A stretch of 64,000 nucleotides of DNA from Gibbula magus (taxonomy: Eukaryota > Mollusca > Gastropoda > Trochida > Trochidae), in contig OW388291.1 of the NCBI GenBank assembly GCA_936450465.1, positions 39,954,873 through 40,018,872 of the forward strand, written 5' to 3'. Position numbers and translations under genes: made by a program. The notes beneath the pieces are model-generated. The model saw only the letters and a program-made list of their open reading frames with translations, did no database searches and had not been told where the DNA came from. Within the stretch, counting starts at the first letter, position 1; the number at the start of each line of letters is the position of its first letter. Of this stretch, positions 24,531 through 37,330 are shown piece after piece.

Positions 24531-25449
24531 TAGAACCATTGGCTCTGAAGCTCATCAGGAATTTTGTTATTCATTATCTCTAAGGAAAAGATTAAGATAT
24601 CACATAATAAGGCATTGCCCAGCCGTCAACTTTAAAATGTAAAATTGGTTACACACTGAACCACATTCATTATAGATATATAGACCTTTGCATGTTATTG
24701 TTTTAGTTCTTATTTGTATTTTGGAAATATCAACATTTATTACATATTGAAAAGGAGCCCCAATCTGTTTCTGAAAATCCTGTTTCTTGGCTCCTTTTCA
24801 GTATTAAATAAAATGATATTTTATGAATAAATTATCTTGAGCATCTGAGTGTAAGACTGCAACACAACACAGAAGTTTGAAGTAACCTGTATCTTCTGCA
24901 TGAGCCCTAACGAGTTAAGCTACCGGTAACTCTCTACCAGGGAGTGGTCACTGCCCAGGTCAACACAATGCTATTACACAACATGCAGACCCTGGACTCA
25001 CAGCCAGTGAATTATTTTAAATGTGTTAGATATTGATATTGATATTGAAGATAAGGTGATCCTCCTAATTGGAATAAATATTCTCCCCAAATCATCAAAC
25101 GAAATGGTATACAATTTGGAGAGAAACAATATAAATCCCTTCTCAAGTGAGAATAATGTATTAATGAATCCTACTTATAAGTGGAAAAACTATTCACAAA
25201 GACCAAAACCCAATGAACCTTTTATCACAGCCCTTTACACCCCTCCCAACCGGCCCAACCCAGGTCCCCCCCCCCCTCCAGGGTCACCAAATCTAGAATT
25301 CTCTTCAACCAAGGAGTCTGAACATAAAATTTCAGCTCTCTAGAGTCATTGGTTCTGGAGAAGAAGTCGAAAAAGCGAAAAGCCTATGGACGGACGGACG
25401 GATGGCCATGCCATAAGCCCATCGGTCCTTTCAGGCCTGATGAGCTAAT
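24531..25449 (+). mobile_element. pearl-like family A, copy with extended left part
   Basis: Left end GAACCATTGGCTCTGAAGCTCATCAGG (given here as motif only, 24534 onward) and right end CCTGATGAGCT. The AT-rich left part matches the copy at 2556 (for example ATTAAGATATCACATAATAA). Core repeats are reduced to part of one, followed by GGACGGACGGACGG and the terminal hairpin. A C-rich run at 25265-25278 lies where the core repeats should begin. Confidence 0.7.
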
Positions 25450-25548
25450 AAAATAGCATTTAATACAGTCTAGATCCTTATTCAGCAAGTCTAGATAAAG
25501 TGAATACACAATATGTAAGTATCCTCAGTAAAAATATATATATATAAA

Positions 25549-26231
25549 CCCCTGCTCAAAAGAAAGTATACCAAGGATTTGAAGAAGCATGGAAGAAAAA
25601 CAGATGAAGATATAGAATAAACTTTTTTATATATCAGTAGAGTGGTATTTTAACATAACTAATGGAAACGTTCATGTCAATAAAACAAAAACTGAATGCC
25701 CAACAGAGGTACAAAGACACATGGGGTCAAAAATTCACAATTCTCAATATGACTGTCAAGCTGTATATGCTGAAAATGAGTTCGTAAGTAAAGGAATAGT
25801 CCTTCAACACGTCTTCAATACCGAGTATGTCCACCATGGGCATCAATGCATGCCTGAGCTCGCCGCCGCATCGATGACGTCAAACGCCGGATGACGTTGG
25901 GTGTCAGTCGCTGCCATTCAATGGCTCTCTCTCTCTGTATTGCCGTTAACCTTGGCATTTCTTTCATGTGTTTTTTGTTGCTACTGTCTTGATGTACAGT
26001 ATCATGTGTTTTATACAGTGATTTTGCACGTGCATTACATGGGATCCGACTCAACGTCATTATTGGTAAAATCCCGTGTTGCATGAAAGTTCTCGCCATT
26101 CTCCGCTTATTGTCAATTAAAACAGTGTGTTGTGTTCCTGCGACGTGTTTCAGAATCATTTCATATATAAAATGTAGATATTAAAAAAAATATTCAAATT
26201 TTTTCTTGGTATACTTTCTTTTGAGCAGGGG
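25549..26231 (-). mobile_element. Tc1-type transposon, internally deleted
   Basis: The 683-bp element is bounded by 27-bp perfect inverted repeats starting CCCCTGCTCAAAAGAAAGTA, and both ends abut TATATA, consistent with TA target duplication. Inside lies a collapsed transposase frame (see next entry). It is non-autonomous and would need an intact relative for movement. Confidence 0.9.
25815..25958 (-). pseudogene. Tc1 transposase reduced to its two ends
   Basis: The 47-codon frame joins a typical Tc1 transposase N-terminus (MPRLTAIQRERAIEWQ) straight to its C-terminus (RRLTSSMRRRAQACIDAHGG then HTRY and stop). Intact relatives are around 340 residues, so roughly 290 residues, including the paired-type HTH domain and the DDE catalytic core, are gone while the frame across the junction stays open. 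The upstream Met codons in the same frame (up to 26159) are 5' leader. No catalytic activity is possible. Confidence 0.85.
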
Positions 26232-27540
26232 TATATATATAATCATAAGGATGAAGGTACAGTAATTTTTAAATACCCATACATTTGAGTCTACCTTGAT
26301 AATTGCTTTTCAGTTAAACATCAATGAATAGTTTGCTGTGTAACTGGCAATCCCGGAAAGTAATTTGATTCTTGATGTTTGTTGATGCGTGAAGGCAGTT
26401 CCTGTACGGCAGGTGCGAGTGGTTCCGACCTACCTGTATACTTCTATGTACCTACAGGAGAGTAGATGAGACAGGGAGTGCCGACCCATTGCGTGTACTC
26501 ACTACACATACAGGTATATATACACACAGCAATAACAAACTGAACCAGATTAGTAGGTCAGTCCAGGTGGGAGCGTCGTACTTACACATACACATAGGTG
26601 GAAATGTAGTCTTACTTAAAGTACCCAATATTTCAACCTACCTCTCCTACCTCGAAACATGGTCCCACCTTGTAGTGTAGAGTCTAGAGTTGAATCTAAC
26701 TACCAATTCACTTATTTCAGAGGCTCCACGGCAACAATTAATAAACTGGTAATTGTTCAAGATTAAAATGTGAAGACTATATTTCGGACATGCTACCTAA
26801 CTTTAGCATTTGCCAAAACGCAAACATAAATATAGTCGCAAGCGACGACAAACGGATTCAGCCGTTTTAATTGTTTTAATTAAGTGTCTAGCATATCTCT
26901 AGGAATATTGAGATCCAAAGTTTCGTGTTAAAATCTAACAATTGTGTGACTATATACAATGGTGTGAGCTGTACTTACGTAAATAAATAGACCGGAAGTG
27001 GTTGTTTCAGACCTATTTTCAAAAGGGAGAAATTGGCGTACTGGTTAGGTAGAATGCCATTTAATAATAATGTTTGAATAAAAGGAAAAGAGAACGAATA
27101 GATTTGAAATAGTTTAGACTCGACGGACAATGAAGATGTAGAACAGGGCTTTAAAGTGTGAGAAACGGCAGAATAAATGTCTGTGGATACGAGACAATGT
27201 TCCTTAATAATTCTATATTATGTAGAGATAACAAATTGCATACCAATGTATGTGTGCATTACACTCAATGTGAATCATATAAAATATTTGAAGACCCGAA
27301 ACTACATGTGCGTTAATCGTGATGCAGTGTCCGGTTTTCGACCAGAACTACTTTTACATATATATCGTCACTATACTGAGTCGACTGTCTTCAAATTGGT
27401 CATTTTCGGCAACATTCAGTACTTCTCGATACAAAAGCACCATATATAACAGGCCTGACCCCCAACAACACAATGTACGCCAAAACGAAAGTGTGAATAT
27501 CCTGTTCACACATCAAAATGAAAGTCAAATTTGATGAACT
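26232..27540. other. intergenic, nothing recognised
   Basis: AT-rich, no supported frame. Confidence 0.4.
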
Positions 27541-29950
27541 TAAGTTCATTAGTCATATAAATTATCGTGCTAATGGCCCTTTTTTCCAGTTGATATTGCG
27601 TCTCTCTGATGAGATAGTGTTGTCACAGCATCGTAGGATGGTCAAGGGGAAGCAACTCATCCACATGACGCTTCAATAAAATCGTTATCATATCCAACTT
27701 GTTCAAATGTTCAACTTCAACATTAGGAGTTATTTAATGTTACTTGTTATTCCCCAATGCTTCAGCTGCAGATAAATCTAAGTTGTAGCGCTTAGATGCA
27801 AATATCTTCAAAGTGGTGTAACGATTTGTTTAAGTATAGGCCTGTTAGCGTAATAATTATGATTCTCCCATTTAGAGTGAACAACAACTACCCGTATGGA
27901 ATGTACCATTCACTCAACCAGTACAGACAAATCAAGTTGGCTTACGAAGTCTGACTTGGAAGACATAGACCAACATGGAAAAACACTTAAAAAGCGGATC
28001 CAAAACCACCAATTTCACTTAAGGAAAACTTTGATGTTTCGAGCCGTATTACTGACGTCACAGTTTAGCTTAACTGAAAAGGTCGGATCTGGAGCCGGTT
28101 TCTGAGCTTGACTTGTGACTTGGTGCATCTAAATCGACTACAGTGTAAATATCGTATGAGTTTTTTTCCAGGATGTATCTCTCAGTTCGCGCAGAATAGC
28201 TTTAGTCTCGAACTGGTATGATTTAGTACATAGTAGCATGTATATCTGTGGAGAAATTAGAATTTTAAAGGTTTCCGGGAGGCCACGATGAACCGGACAT
28301 TGTCAATACTGTTGTCCGGTTATTCGAGTTTAAATAAGAGTCTTTTCACTTGAAAATCATCTCATTCAACTAGTGTGTAAATATCATATGAATTCCTTCC
28401 AGTATGTATATCTCAGTTCGCGTAGAATACATTTCCACTCGAACTGGCATGACTTAAAGCTTAATAGCATGTGTATCTTTAGAGAAATAAGAATTTTAAA
28501 GAATTCCAGTAATGCCACGATGAACCAGACAGTGTTGAGACTGTTGTCCGGTTATTCGTGTCTTAGCATGATTCTTTACACTTGCAAAATCTTCTAAATC
28601 GACTATTGTATAAATATCATATGAATTTCGAACAGGTTTTACCTCACATTACGTGTAGAATAGATTTTAACTCGAACTGGTATCACTTATTGCTCTGTAA
28701 ATTGTATATCTTTGGAGACTTAAGAAAATTCGATTTGTTTAAGAACCTAGGTAAACATTCAAAGTTATCATACTTTGAAAGATAATTGTGAAAAGGTTAA
28801 TAGGATTTCGCTAATAAGATATGAAACTTGTTGTTCCCCAATGCTTCAGCTGCTTATACATCTAAGTTTCAGCTCTCAGATGCAAATATCTTCGGCGTGG
28901 TGTTTCCGCAAAAATGCACAGGGTCAAAACATTTGAAAACATTAACATTTAAATATGGCGTCGAAACCACTTGACCTACGACTCCGCAATGGTAACACAT
29001 TTTGCTTGTCTAGTTATTAAGCATCTTTTAAAACAAGTTGCGAGTCTCTAGTGTGTCACTGGGACTATTTAGACCCAAATTTAACATGGCAAAATCAGAC
29101 GAATTTAAAGAAAATCAAGATGGCGGCTAAACCACTTGACCTACGAATTGGTCATGATTTACTTTTTTGCTTGTATTGTTCTTGCGCATCTTTTGCAAAA
29201 AGTTTTAAGTCTCTAAGTACATTTAAAAAAAAAATCCTATGTAAAAAGTTGTTCTTTATTATGACCGGAAATGACTGTACGCGAGCGATTTTATTATTGA
29301 TTCATAAAGACCATAGTACTGTCTCACTCTCCTGAAAAAATCGTTCAATTCGCTTGTCAGGTTTTTGAATTATCGCCCCTGAAAGTTCGCGGTTTTCAAA
29401 AGTTGCCTGACTTTGAAAGGTCACTGTGAAAAAAGTATTAGGATTTCGGACAAAAAAGAACAAACTTGTTATTCCCCAATGTTTCAGCTATATGTAAATA
29501 AAGTTTCAGCTCTTAGGTGCTAATATCTTCGGAGTGGTGTTTCCGCAAAGGTACATGGGGTCCGAAAATTTGAAAAAGTTAGAAAATTCAAGATGGCGGC
29601 TAAAGCACGTGACTGACGACTTCGTCAAGATTTACTTTATTGCTCGCAAGGTCATTGCGGATCTTTTGGAAAAAGTTTCAAGTCTCTAGGTACATTTTGA
29701 AAAATTTTCCCATGTTAAAAATCGGAATTTGGATTCGAACTGGACCTTTAATGGGTGAACCGATTGGGCCCAAAAGCTTCGCGGCAAAACTACATAGTAA
29801 GTGCTATCAGCCTGTAAAGTTTGAATGTAATAGATGCATTCCTTCTTGCCAAAGTGCCACTGACAAAATCGGTGGAATAATAAAAAAAACAAAAAAAAAA
29901 AACACGCCAATAACAATAAGGATTCAGCATAAATGCTGAATCCTTAAATA
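27541..29950. repeat. composite repeat region
   Basis: The block TTCCCCAATGCTTCAGCTGC and its follow-on (AGATGCAAATATCTTC, GTGGTGT) occurs at about 27750, 28838 and, diverged, 29473. A second block (AAGATGGCGGCTAAACCACTT, shortened) recurs near 28955, 29117 and 29590. The region ends in a perfect palindrome (AAGGATTCAGC / GCTGAATCCTT, 29918-29946). It looks like an array of diverged copies of one element; no protein is encoded. Confidence 0.6.
28125..28740. repeat. tandem repeat of about 232 bp, 2.6 copies
   Basis: Unit starts (GTGTAAATATCRTATGA) fall at about 28142, 28374 and 28607. Shared blocks include CTCAGTTCGCG, TCGAACTGG and GTTGTCCGGTTATTCG. Copies are clearly diverged. Confidence 0.75.
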
Positions 29951-30235
29951 TTCACTTACTCTCTGGAAATTTGGTGTCGTTAATTTTGCCCGGCAGAATT
30001 TTATACAGTACAGATATTCCCCACATTACGAAATTATAAACCTTACTTTACCAGATTTCTCACACATATACATAAACACGTATAGGCTTTCCATCATTTA
30101 CTTGTTCAGTTTCCCGAAGACCATTTCGTGTCCACGTGTACTTCTAAATGTAATCCGTATTTCAAGTACACAATCTGCAACATAACCTAAATATGTATGC
30201 AGATGTAACTAATATATATAGGATAGCTGTCGATA

Positions 30236-30900
30236 GCTCACGAGGTGAGATAAACATGGTATCTGAATTGACAGATATTCTATGATATGATATTATCCTG
30301 GCGTCACAAAAGGGTCGTTTTCATGTTGAGCGGCCCCTAGTAAGAGTCGGCCACCACAGTAACAATATGACGTCATACGATCATTAATTACGTCAGAAAA
30401 TTGCTAAATGACGTGTGACTATTGAAGTTCAACCTTTGAGTGGTGATACATGTATATCATATCAGTCGCTGGTCACATTGAAAATATCAGATATCTTCAC
30501 TATAGCTTGATAGACAAAATATTTCTGTATATAGAGGATATTTGGCTTTTCTTGACAAATACCATGTTTATCTCATCGAGTGAGGTAGACAGTTTATATT
30601 ATCACGAGTGGCGCAGCCACGAGCGATAATATTTAAAGTTTCTATCTCATGAGATGAGATAAACATGGTATTTGTCAAGAAAAGACAAATTTTCTATTTA
30701 TTATATGACCAAATCTTTGCATATTCACCGAAGTCGACTTGCATTTACGTTAAGTCGGCTCCAGAATGAGCCTGTTGCCTCAGCAACAATGTGACGTCAT
30801 GAACGTGTCATGACGTCGGAGCATTGTTTTATGACGTCAGGTCATTGTTATATCAGTCACTAGTGACTGATAAAACGTTCCATTGTTATTTTCACTAGTG
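30236..30900. mobile_element. foldback element with nested arms and CRE palindromes
   Basis: A 139-bp snapback core (30546-30684) has arms of about 58 bp (CTTTTCTTGACAAATACCAT / inverse), loop GAGTGGCGCAGCCACGAG. A third partial arm copy (GAGATAAACATGGTATCTGA) lies at 30246. On both sides of the core are TGACGTCA or TGACGTC sites (30370, 30788, 30806, 30833) and AGTCACTAGTGACT palindromes (30862-30907). Confidence 0.65.
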
Positions 30901-31389
30901 ACTGATAACACGGTTTATTTTCATTGATAGATCCCGGTATTTCACCTGCAATCATATAATAATTCCCAATATTTCATTGTTTATTATTTAACAAATCATA
31001 TGCCACCCAAATTTAACAAATACCATACTTTCAAACAATATGTGTGTCGATGTCAATTTACTTATGACATGTTTATATACTATTTATGTACCGTCACGGA
31101 TATATTTGTCAATAAACCATATGCATAAACAGAGCAGATTCCTGTCCACAGTTGTAAACAAGCCCACCCTCACACGAACGCTCCTCATTCATTAACCACC
31201 CTACTGTAAATCCCGTGAGGAAATCTGATCATTGATCCGATGTGTCAGTTCAGAAAAGTCTGCAGTGTTCGCCACAATGGTGCACCGACTACCTTTATGT
31301 ACTGATGCCTTACTAGGGGAAGAAATGTTGATCATTTCATATATACAATATACACATAATACACACGTTTCCGGACAATTACTCGACAA
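30901..31389. other. intergenic, nothing recognised
   Basis: No supported feature. Confidence 0.35.
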
Positions 31390-33245
31390 CACATCCATTC
31401 ATTATCCACACACACAACACCTCTGTTCATTATCCACATACACAATATCTCCATTCATTATCAATATACACAACACATCTGTTCCATATAATTGTCACAT
31501 ACCTTCCATCACTTCTCCATATACACAGGAAATTAACATGTGTATTCATTACCCACATAAAATTATGTCTATTCATTATCCATATAACATGATGTCTATC
31601 CATTACCCACATAACATGACGTCTGCTCATTATCCATATAACATGATGTCTATCCATTATCCATATAACATGTCAATCCATTATCCATATAATATGACCT
31701 CTGTCCATTATCCATCTAACATGACGTCTGTTCATTATCCATAAAACACTGAGTCTGTTCATTATCAATATAACATGACGTCTATCTATTATCCATCCAA
31801 CATGACGTTTGTCCATTATCCATCTAACATGACGTCTGTTCATTATCCATATAACATTGGGTCTGTTCATTATCCATATAACATGACGTCGATCTATTAT
31901 CCATCCAACATGACGTCTGTCCATTATCCATATAACAAAACGTCTATCCATTACCCATATAAGCATGCCGTTTGTCCAATATCCATATTAACATGTGTAT
32001 TCATTACCCACATAAAATTATGTCTATTCATTATCCATATAACATGACGTCTGTCCATTATCCATATAACATGACGTCTATCCATTACCCATATAACATG
32101 ACGTCTGTCCATTACCCATATAACATGACGTCTATCCATTACCCATATAACATGACGTCTGTCCATTACCCATATAACATGACGTCTGTGCATTACCCAT
32201 ATAACATGACGTCTGTCCATTACCCATATAACATGACGTCTATCCATTACCCATATAGCATGACGTCTATCCATTACCCATATAACATGACGTCTATCCA
32301 TTACCCATATAACATGACGTCTATCAATTACCCATATAACATGACGTCTATCAATTACCTATATAACATGACGTCTATCCATTACCCATATAATATGACG
32401 TCTATCCATTACCCATATAACATGACGTCTATCCATTACCCACACAACATGACATCTATGTCTAGATTCGTTCATTATCCATATAACATGATGTCTATCC
32501 ATTATCCATATAAACATGACGTCTATCCATTTTTCATATAATATGACGTCTATCTGTTGTCAATATAATATGACCTCTCTCCATTACCCACACAATATGA
32601 CGTCTCTCCATTATCCATACAATATGACGTATGTTCATTATCGATTATTAGGTCTGTTCATTACCCACATGAAATGATGTATATCCATTATCCATATAAC
32701 ATGACGTCTATCAATTTTCAATATAGAATGACGTCTGTTCATTATCCATATATCATTAGGTATGTTCATTATCCCTATAACATGGCGTCTATCCATTATC
32801 CATCTAACATGACGTCTATTCATTACCCACATGAAATGACGTATGTTCATTCTCCATATAGCATTAGATTTGTTCATTATCCATATAACATGATGTCTAT
32901 CCATTATCCATATACACATGACGTCTATAAATTTTTCATATAATATGACGTCTATCTGTTGTCAATATAATATGGCGTCTCTCCATTACCCACACAATAT
33001 GACGTCTGTCCATTATCCATATAACAATACGTCTATCCAGTATCGACATAACATGACGTCTGTCCATTATCCATATAAAAATACGTCTATCAATTACCCA
33101 TAGAAGCATGTCGTTTATCCAATATCCATATAACATGACGTCTATCCATTACCCAAACAACATGATATCTATTCATTACAAATATATACACACGATGTCT
33201 ATCAATTACCAATATAAACATGACGTCTAACCATTTTCCCTACAA
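31390..33245. repeat. 27-bp satellite array, about 65 units
   Basis: Unit: CCATTACCCATATAACATGA followed by CGTCTRT. The middle (32040-32440) is the most uniform; edges are more diverged and include insertions such as that at 31500-31545 and its near-copy at 31990-32035 (TTAACATGTGTATTCATTAC). Because 27 is a multiple of three, both strands have long open frames (MTSVHYPYN on plus, MDRRHVIWV on minus); I do not regard them as genes. Confidence 0.95.
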
Positions 33246-34658
33246 CACGATGGTTAAATATTTACAGATTTACAGAATTATTCAAAACAAAGCAAGCATG
33301 CATATGAGATATGTTTACAAACTTCATTTAAGGTATCCTAAAGCATAACAGTTAACTGAATTATAGATTGCGGAGTCACGTGTAATGATAGCAGTGTTTA
33401 AATGACCCATGTTGGTCACCCTGCGGTTTCACGCTTGGTCGGATCCTGTCTGTTTGCTGAACGGGCTATATGGCCTCGCTACCGTGGACATTGGACCTGG
33501 GTTGTGTAATGCCACAACTCTGTCTAATGGTCATAAATAGGGGAGAAATATGCTTGCAACAGGTCAAAGCAACAGTAACTGCGAGCGGGTGGTTTGGGTG
33601 TAGTTCCCTTGTGGTTTGAGAGTATGCGGAGGTCACAAGGGGTCATTGGGACGGTGTGTCAGACTCAAATATAGACGTGGTGTGATAACAGCTATAACTA
33701 CCTGATGCGTGTGTCCAGGCGGCGTTACAGCGTATATCCCATGTCCAAGTGTGCCTGCGCCTCTTGTCTCCTGCTAGGTAGATCCCAGTTAGTTGAGAGA
33801 GTTCTCCTCCGGCCCTGCCATGAGCCCACTGCTGTCTCTGCCGACTCCACTCTTCCCTCCTACAGTAGCTGATGCCGCCGGATAGCCAGCCTAACAAGCG
33901 GCCTCCCTTGTTCCCCTTTCTCTCTCCAGCTAAACTTCTTCTAAAAGTCCTGCTTGTAGTAGCGCGCTCCTGCCATGACTGTTAGGATGTTGCTGGGGTC
34001 GGCAGGCCAAATGACAGATCACTATCAGGGTAGGGGGAAGAACACTAACAATAAAGTGTGTTGTGGCACGATGAACTGAACGCTGCGGAGCGCAAGGCTA
34101 TGCTCTGATTCCCACTCGCAAGGCTTTATGCTTATTCGCCCCCGCCTCAACTTTTCTAGGACTTTCAACCTACATAACGCACTCTTTATCGCCGATGTTC
34201 CTTAGGAACCGGCGACGAAGGGAGGTAAGCGAGCAGGGATGGTTGTCGATTGTTTCCTAAACCGAGTGAGGTATGCCATCTGGGCCAGGATGACCAGAGA
34301 CTTTTTGTGAAAGGCTTGTTTGATCCTCCCTCACAAAACCACGTGTTTAGTTCCTTTCTGTACTTCGTTTTGTTCCTAAACTCCACCTGAACCCGTCAAT
34401 GTTATTCAACTCGCTTCACAAAGAAGGTTCCTCTCTCAACCTGTGGCCTTGTGTGACGTCGGGCACCTGTTGGTGGACGCAGATTCACCCTCCCCGTTCT
34501 GTATCAAAACTGTTATTTTCACGCAAACAAATGATTCGTTATGCTCATCAGAATACGTCTATGTTGTTTGAAAACTATTGTGGTGTTATCTAGAGCTAAT
34601 ACATAGGACTTTAACAAGGCTTCAAAACCGCTTTCTAACTATCTAGATTAAAGGGACA
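33246..34658. other. GC-richer block of unknown function
   Basis: 33400-34400 is noticeably richer in G+C than its surroundings. On the minus strand two frames (33897-33643 and 34386-34186) have gene-like composition, and ACGCATCAG|GTAGTT at about 33700 could be a 5' splice site. No protein family is recognisable, so an untranslated or lncRNA exon, a promoter region or a decayed gene are all possible. Confidence 0.3.
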
Positions 34659-34699
34659 GTAGCACGTTTATTCGCTCAAATAAGTCGAAGAAACCACGT

Positions 34700-35000
34700 A
34701 TGGTAATTGAACAATAATGTCACCAATAGCAAAACACCCTCCTCTAGTCGGTAAATCAAGTTTAAAATGAGTGTACATGATTCGGTAAAGCCATGAGAAT
34801 CGTTTTTGTAATTCGAAATAATAAAATGTGTTCATAATAAAATGGCCACATGCAATTTTTGCTTTAGACGCAACATCATTATTACCTCTACGGATAATTA
34901 GTTTGTATCATAATATGTTTTACCCTCTAAAGTAAATTCAAATGACATAAACTATGATTTTTTAAGGGAAATTTGAAAAATTAAATTTTGCAAAAACAGC
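34700..35000 (+). repeat. dispersed repeat, copy 1 (partner at 45405)
   Basis: Shares with 45405-45695, in the same orientation, blocks such as GGTAAATCAAGTT/GGAAAATCAAGTT, TTCGGTAAAGCCA, AATTCGAAATAATAAAATGT, CTACGGATAATT and TACCCTCTAAAGT. Ends are not defined; no coding content. Confidence 0.7.
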
Positions 35001-36324
35001 CCCTTTAAACATCACAAGAAAGTAGCAATACACATCCTCAGTAACATATAGGGTACTTTGAGGTTCTTCTACTGTGATTTCAAATTAACCACATTAACTG
35101 TTTGTAGACATTTTGCGGACAAAGTAATGAAATCCACAGAAACAAAAGAACATGATTTGAATACATGTGATCAGAACCAACCAGTAATTAATTGAAAGGA
35201 GACGCGTCTATATATATGTATATATGTATATGGATTGAAACATATGTTATTCACGAACAGGATTGGATACTAGTTCTTCAACTTAGAAAGTACTCGCAAG
35301 ATATGGAGATATAGGCTCTCCATTTAAAATATATGAAATACCTGAAATGCACATTGAATATTGAACAATTCTCCTCACAGGCGTATACAATTCTGCCACC
35401 GTCAATGCCGAGATAGCTATAGACATAGTCTAACACTTTGACTCTGGAGAAAGTATTTATCCTAAAATATTATCTTCCCTACTTCTCAGAGAGTCATTTG
35501 TAAAATTTAATAAACTGATGATGGTGTACGAAAAACGAGTCAAAATGAAGAATTGAATTTCAGCATAGTTTATTGTAACTATAGGTATCTCAATTGTTCG
35601 AACGGATAACTTTTTCTATATTATTATTATTATTATTATTATTTGTCAAGTTAAGTATCACGAACATCAGCAAACAGTTGAGATCAATGTCAATCTCAAG
35701 TTGTAAAGGGCTCAATGTAATATATTATTATTCTAAGTTGATGCGTTTACACACCAAAATATTATTGTTTGTAATTTCCAATATTATATCACTCGCTCTA
35801 TTAATTCAAATTAGATTAGTGTCTAGTACACTCCTGGCGTATATTACCACACCATTATGACGTCACCATGTGACGTCATCAGTTTCGCCATTTAACAATA
35901 AGATAATTATTTTAATATAAAATAAATGCCATTACATTCAGTGTCATTCAAGTAGTTTGAAATCTTTAATACTTATTATTTTTTATAATATTTTCTACTT
36001 ACGTGAAGAAAAATAAACAAGTCCATTCTAGTGGATAAGTCTCCTAGTTTTGGACACCTTCAACAGTGATGCTAGAATAAGTCAAACTTCAAGACATGAA
36101 ACTTGATGGCCTACGCTTCTTTACTATCAATGGGTTAACACATGGTGGTTCCCAAGCGTTGGCGTATTTATCTATCTATAACGTTCTTAGATAATAGTAT
36201 ATATTCCTTTCTGAAATGAAAATATTAGTACATACACATACAAATGTCACTCGATTTTAACGATAACAAACACAAATTGGGTTTAATGCATGCATCTTCA
36301 TATTCATAAATTAACAAAAAAAAT
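35001..36324. other. intergenic, nothing recognised
   Basis: AT-rich. A pair of TGACGTCA-type sites (35857 and 35870, GTGACGTCATC) and a short ATT triplet run (35624-35641) are the only structures. Confidence 0.4.
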
Positions 36325-36590
36325 AATTTAATAACGCTTTCAAAGTGTTTCTCTTAATCACGGTTACCAGTGATATAACAGGGAGAAATCCGCGTTGCCA
36401 CAGTGACAATGCCTTGCGATGGAACTTATGAGAGTCGACTGAAAGCATTGTGACCTTGCCCTGAAATTCGATATACCATTGAATGCACCCATTGCAGGTA
36501 GAAATCACCCACCCGCTATGGATCTGCCTCCTACTACGTTCTAACTAACACTACTTCAGTTTTCTCTAAAACGGTGACCGGCCCCATAAT
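36325..36590 (-). mobile_element. old, diverged SINE copy
   Basis: Read on the minus strand the order of blocks agrees with the SINE at 4437 (AACGCTTTCAAAGTGTTTCTC, CAGGGAGAAATCCGCGTTGCC and GGTGCATTC all recognisable, cut here for length). The tRNA head is only faintly visible (GGGGCCGGTCACCG). Confidence 0.45.
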
Positions 36591-36959
36591 CATCAATTCG
36601 CCAATTTGAATGGATCATCGTAAACTAGACTTTATATTGAAGAAGCCTTTGTTGACCACTGACTACTACGAGGAAAGACAGAACCAATGTTACGTTAGTT
36701 TTTTGTATTTTTTTAAATAGACCAAACACTATACTTTCTCTCTAACCTTCTATAGAACAACACGTTTCCCTTGTTCGTTAGTTACCCCCAGGCACTACAA
36801 GAGGGAAAATAAAACCGAAACAAATTTATTAAGTACATATCGTACTGCTGATAGGGAACGCCAAGTTATGGGTGATATTATATATGATATAAATAAATAG
36901 CAATTGCTTTGCGTGGATCTGATTCGCTGAACACTCTCACAGAGATTCAGTTCATACCT

Positions 36960-37200
36960 GCATGAACTTAATTTCGTGACGTCACATCTCAATTAGCCAC
37001 GCCCCCATGACGTCAGGTTCATGGCTAGTTGCGTTGTGAATTTTCATTGGCTGATGAACACGTTGTAGGCGGGGCTAATATTTGGTGTCTTCATACACGT
37101 AAATAGTACAGCTCTAATTATTGCAAATTTGTACATTTGTAGCAATGAAACCTTTTCAAAACATCAGGTACGAATATATTTATTTATAAGTATTGACTTA
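36960..37200. other. CRE-containing flank of a foldback element
   Basis: Holds GTGACGTCAC, ATGACGTCAGG, ATTGGCTGATGA and GGCGGGGCTAAT. Probably part of the same mobile unit as the hairpin that follows. Confidence 0.35.
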
Positions 37201-37330
37201 AAAATTTATTAAGTTCATGGAGGTATAAACTAAAAAACGCTGTGCAAACTTGGCGTAATTCCGCTACGCGGATTTACACAGATTGCACAGCGTTTTTTAA
37301 ATTTATACCTCCATGAACTTAATAAATTTT
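37201..37330. mobile_element. foldback element with 47-bp arms
   Basis: Arms 37201-37247 and 37283-37330 (AAAATTTATTAAGTTCATGG... and inverse) pair almost perfectly through AACGCTGTGCAA; loop of about 35 bp contains CCGCTACGCGG. Confidence 0.85.

Noticed and set aside
31232..33136. Several long frames on both strands (up to 189 codons, MTSVHYPYN or MDRRHVIWV repeats)
   Set aside because: They are by-products of a 27-bp satellite whose period is a multiple of three.
36311..36508. 65-codon minus-strand frame
   Set aside because: Falls in the diverged SINE copy.
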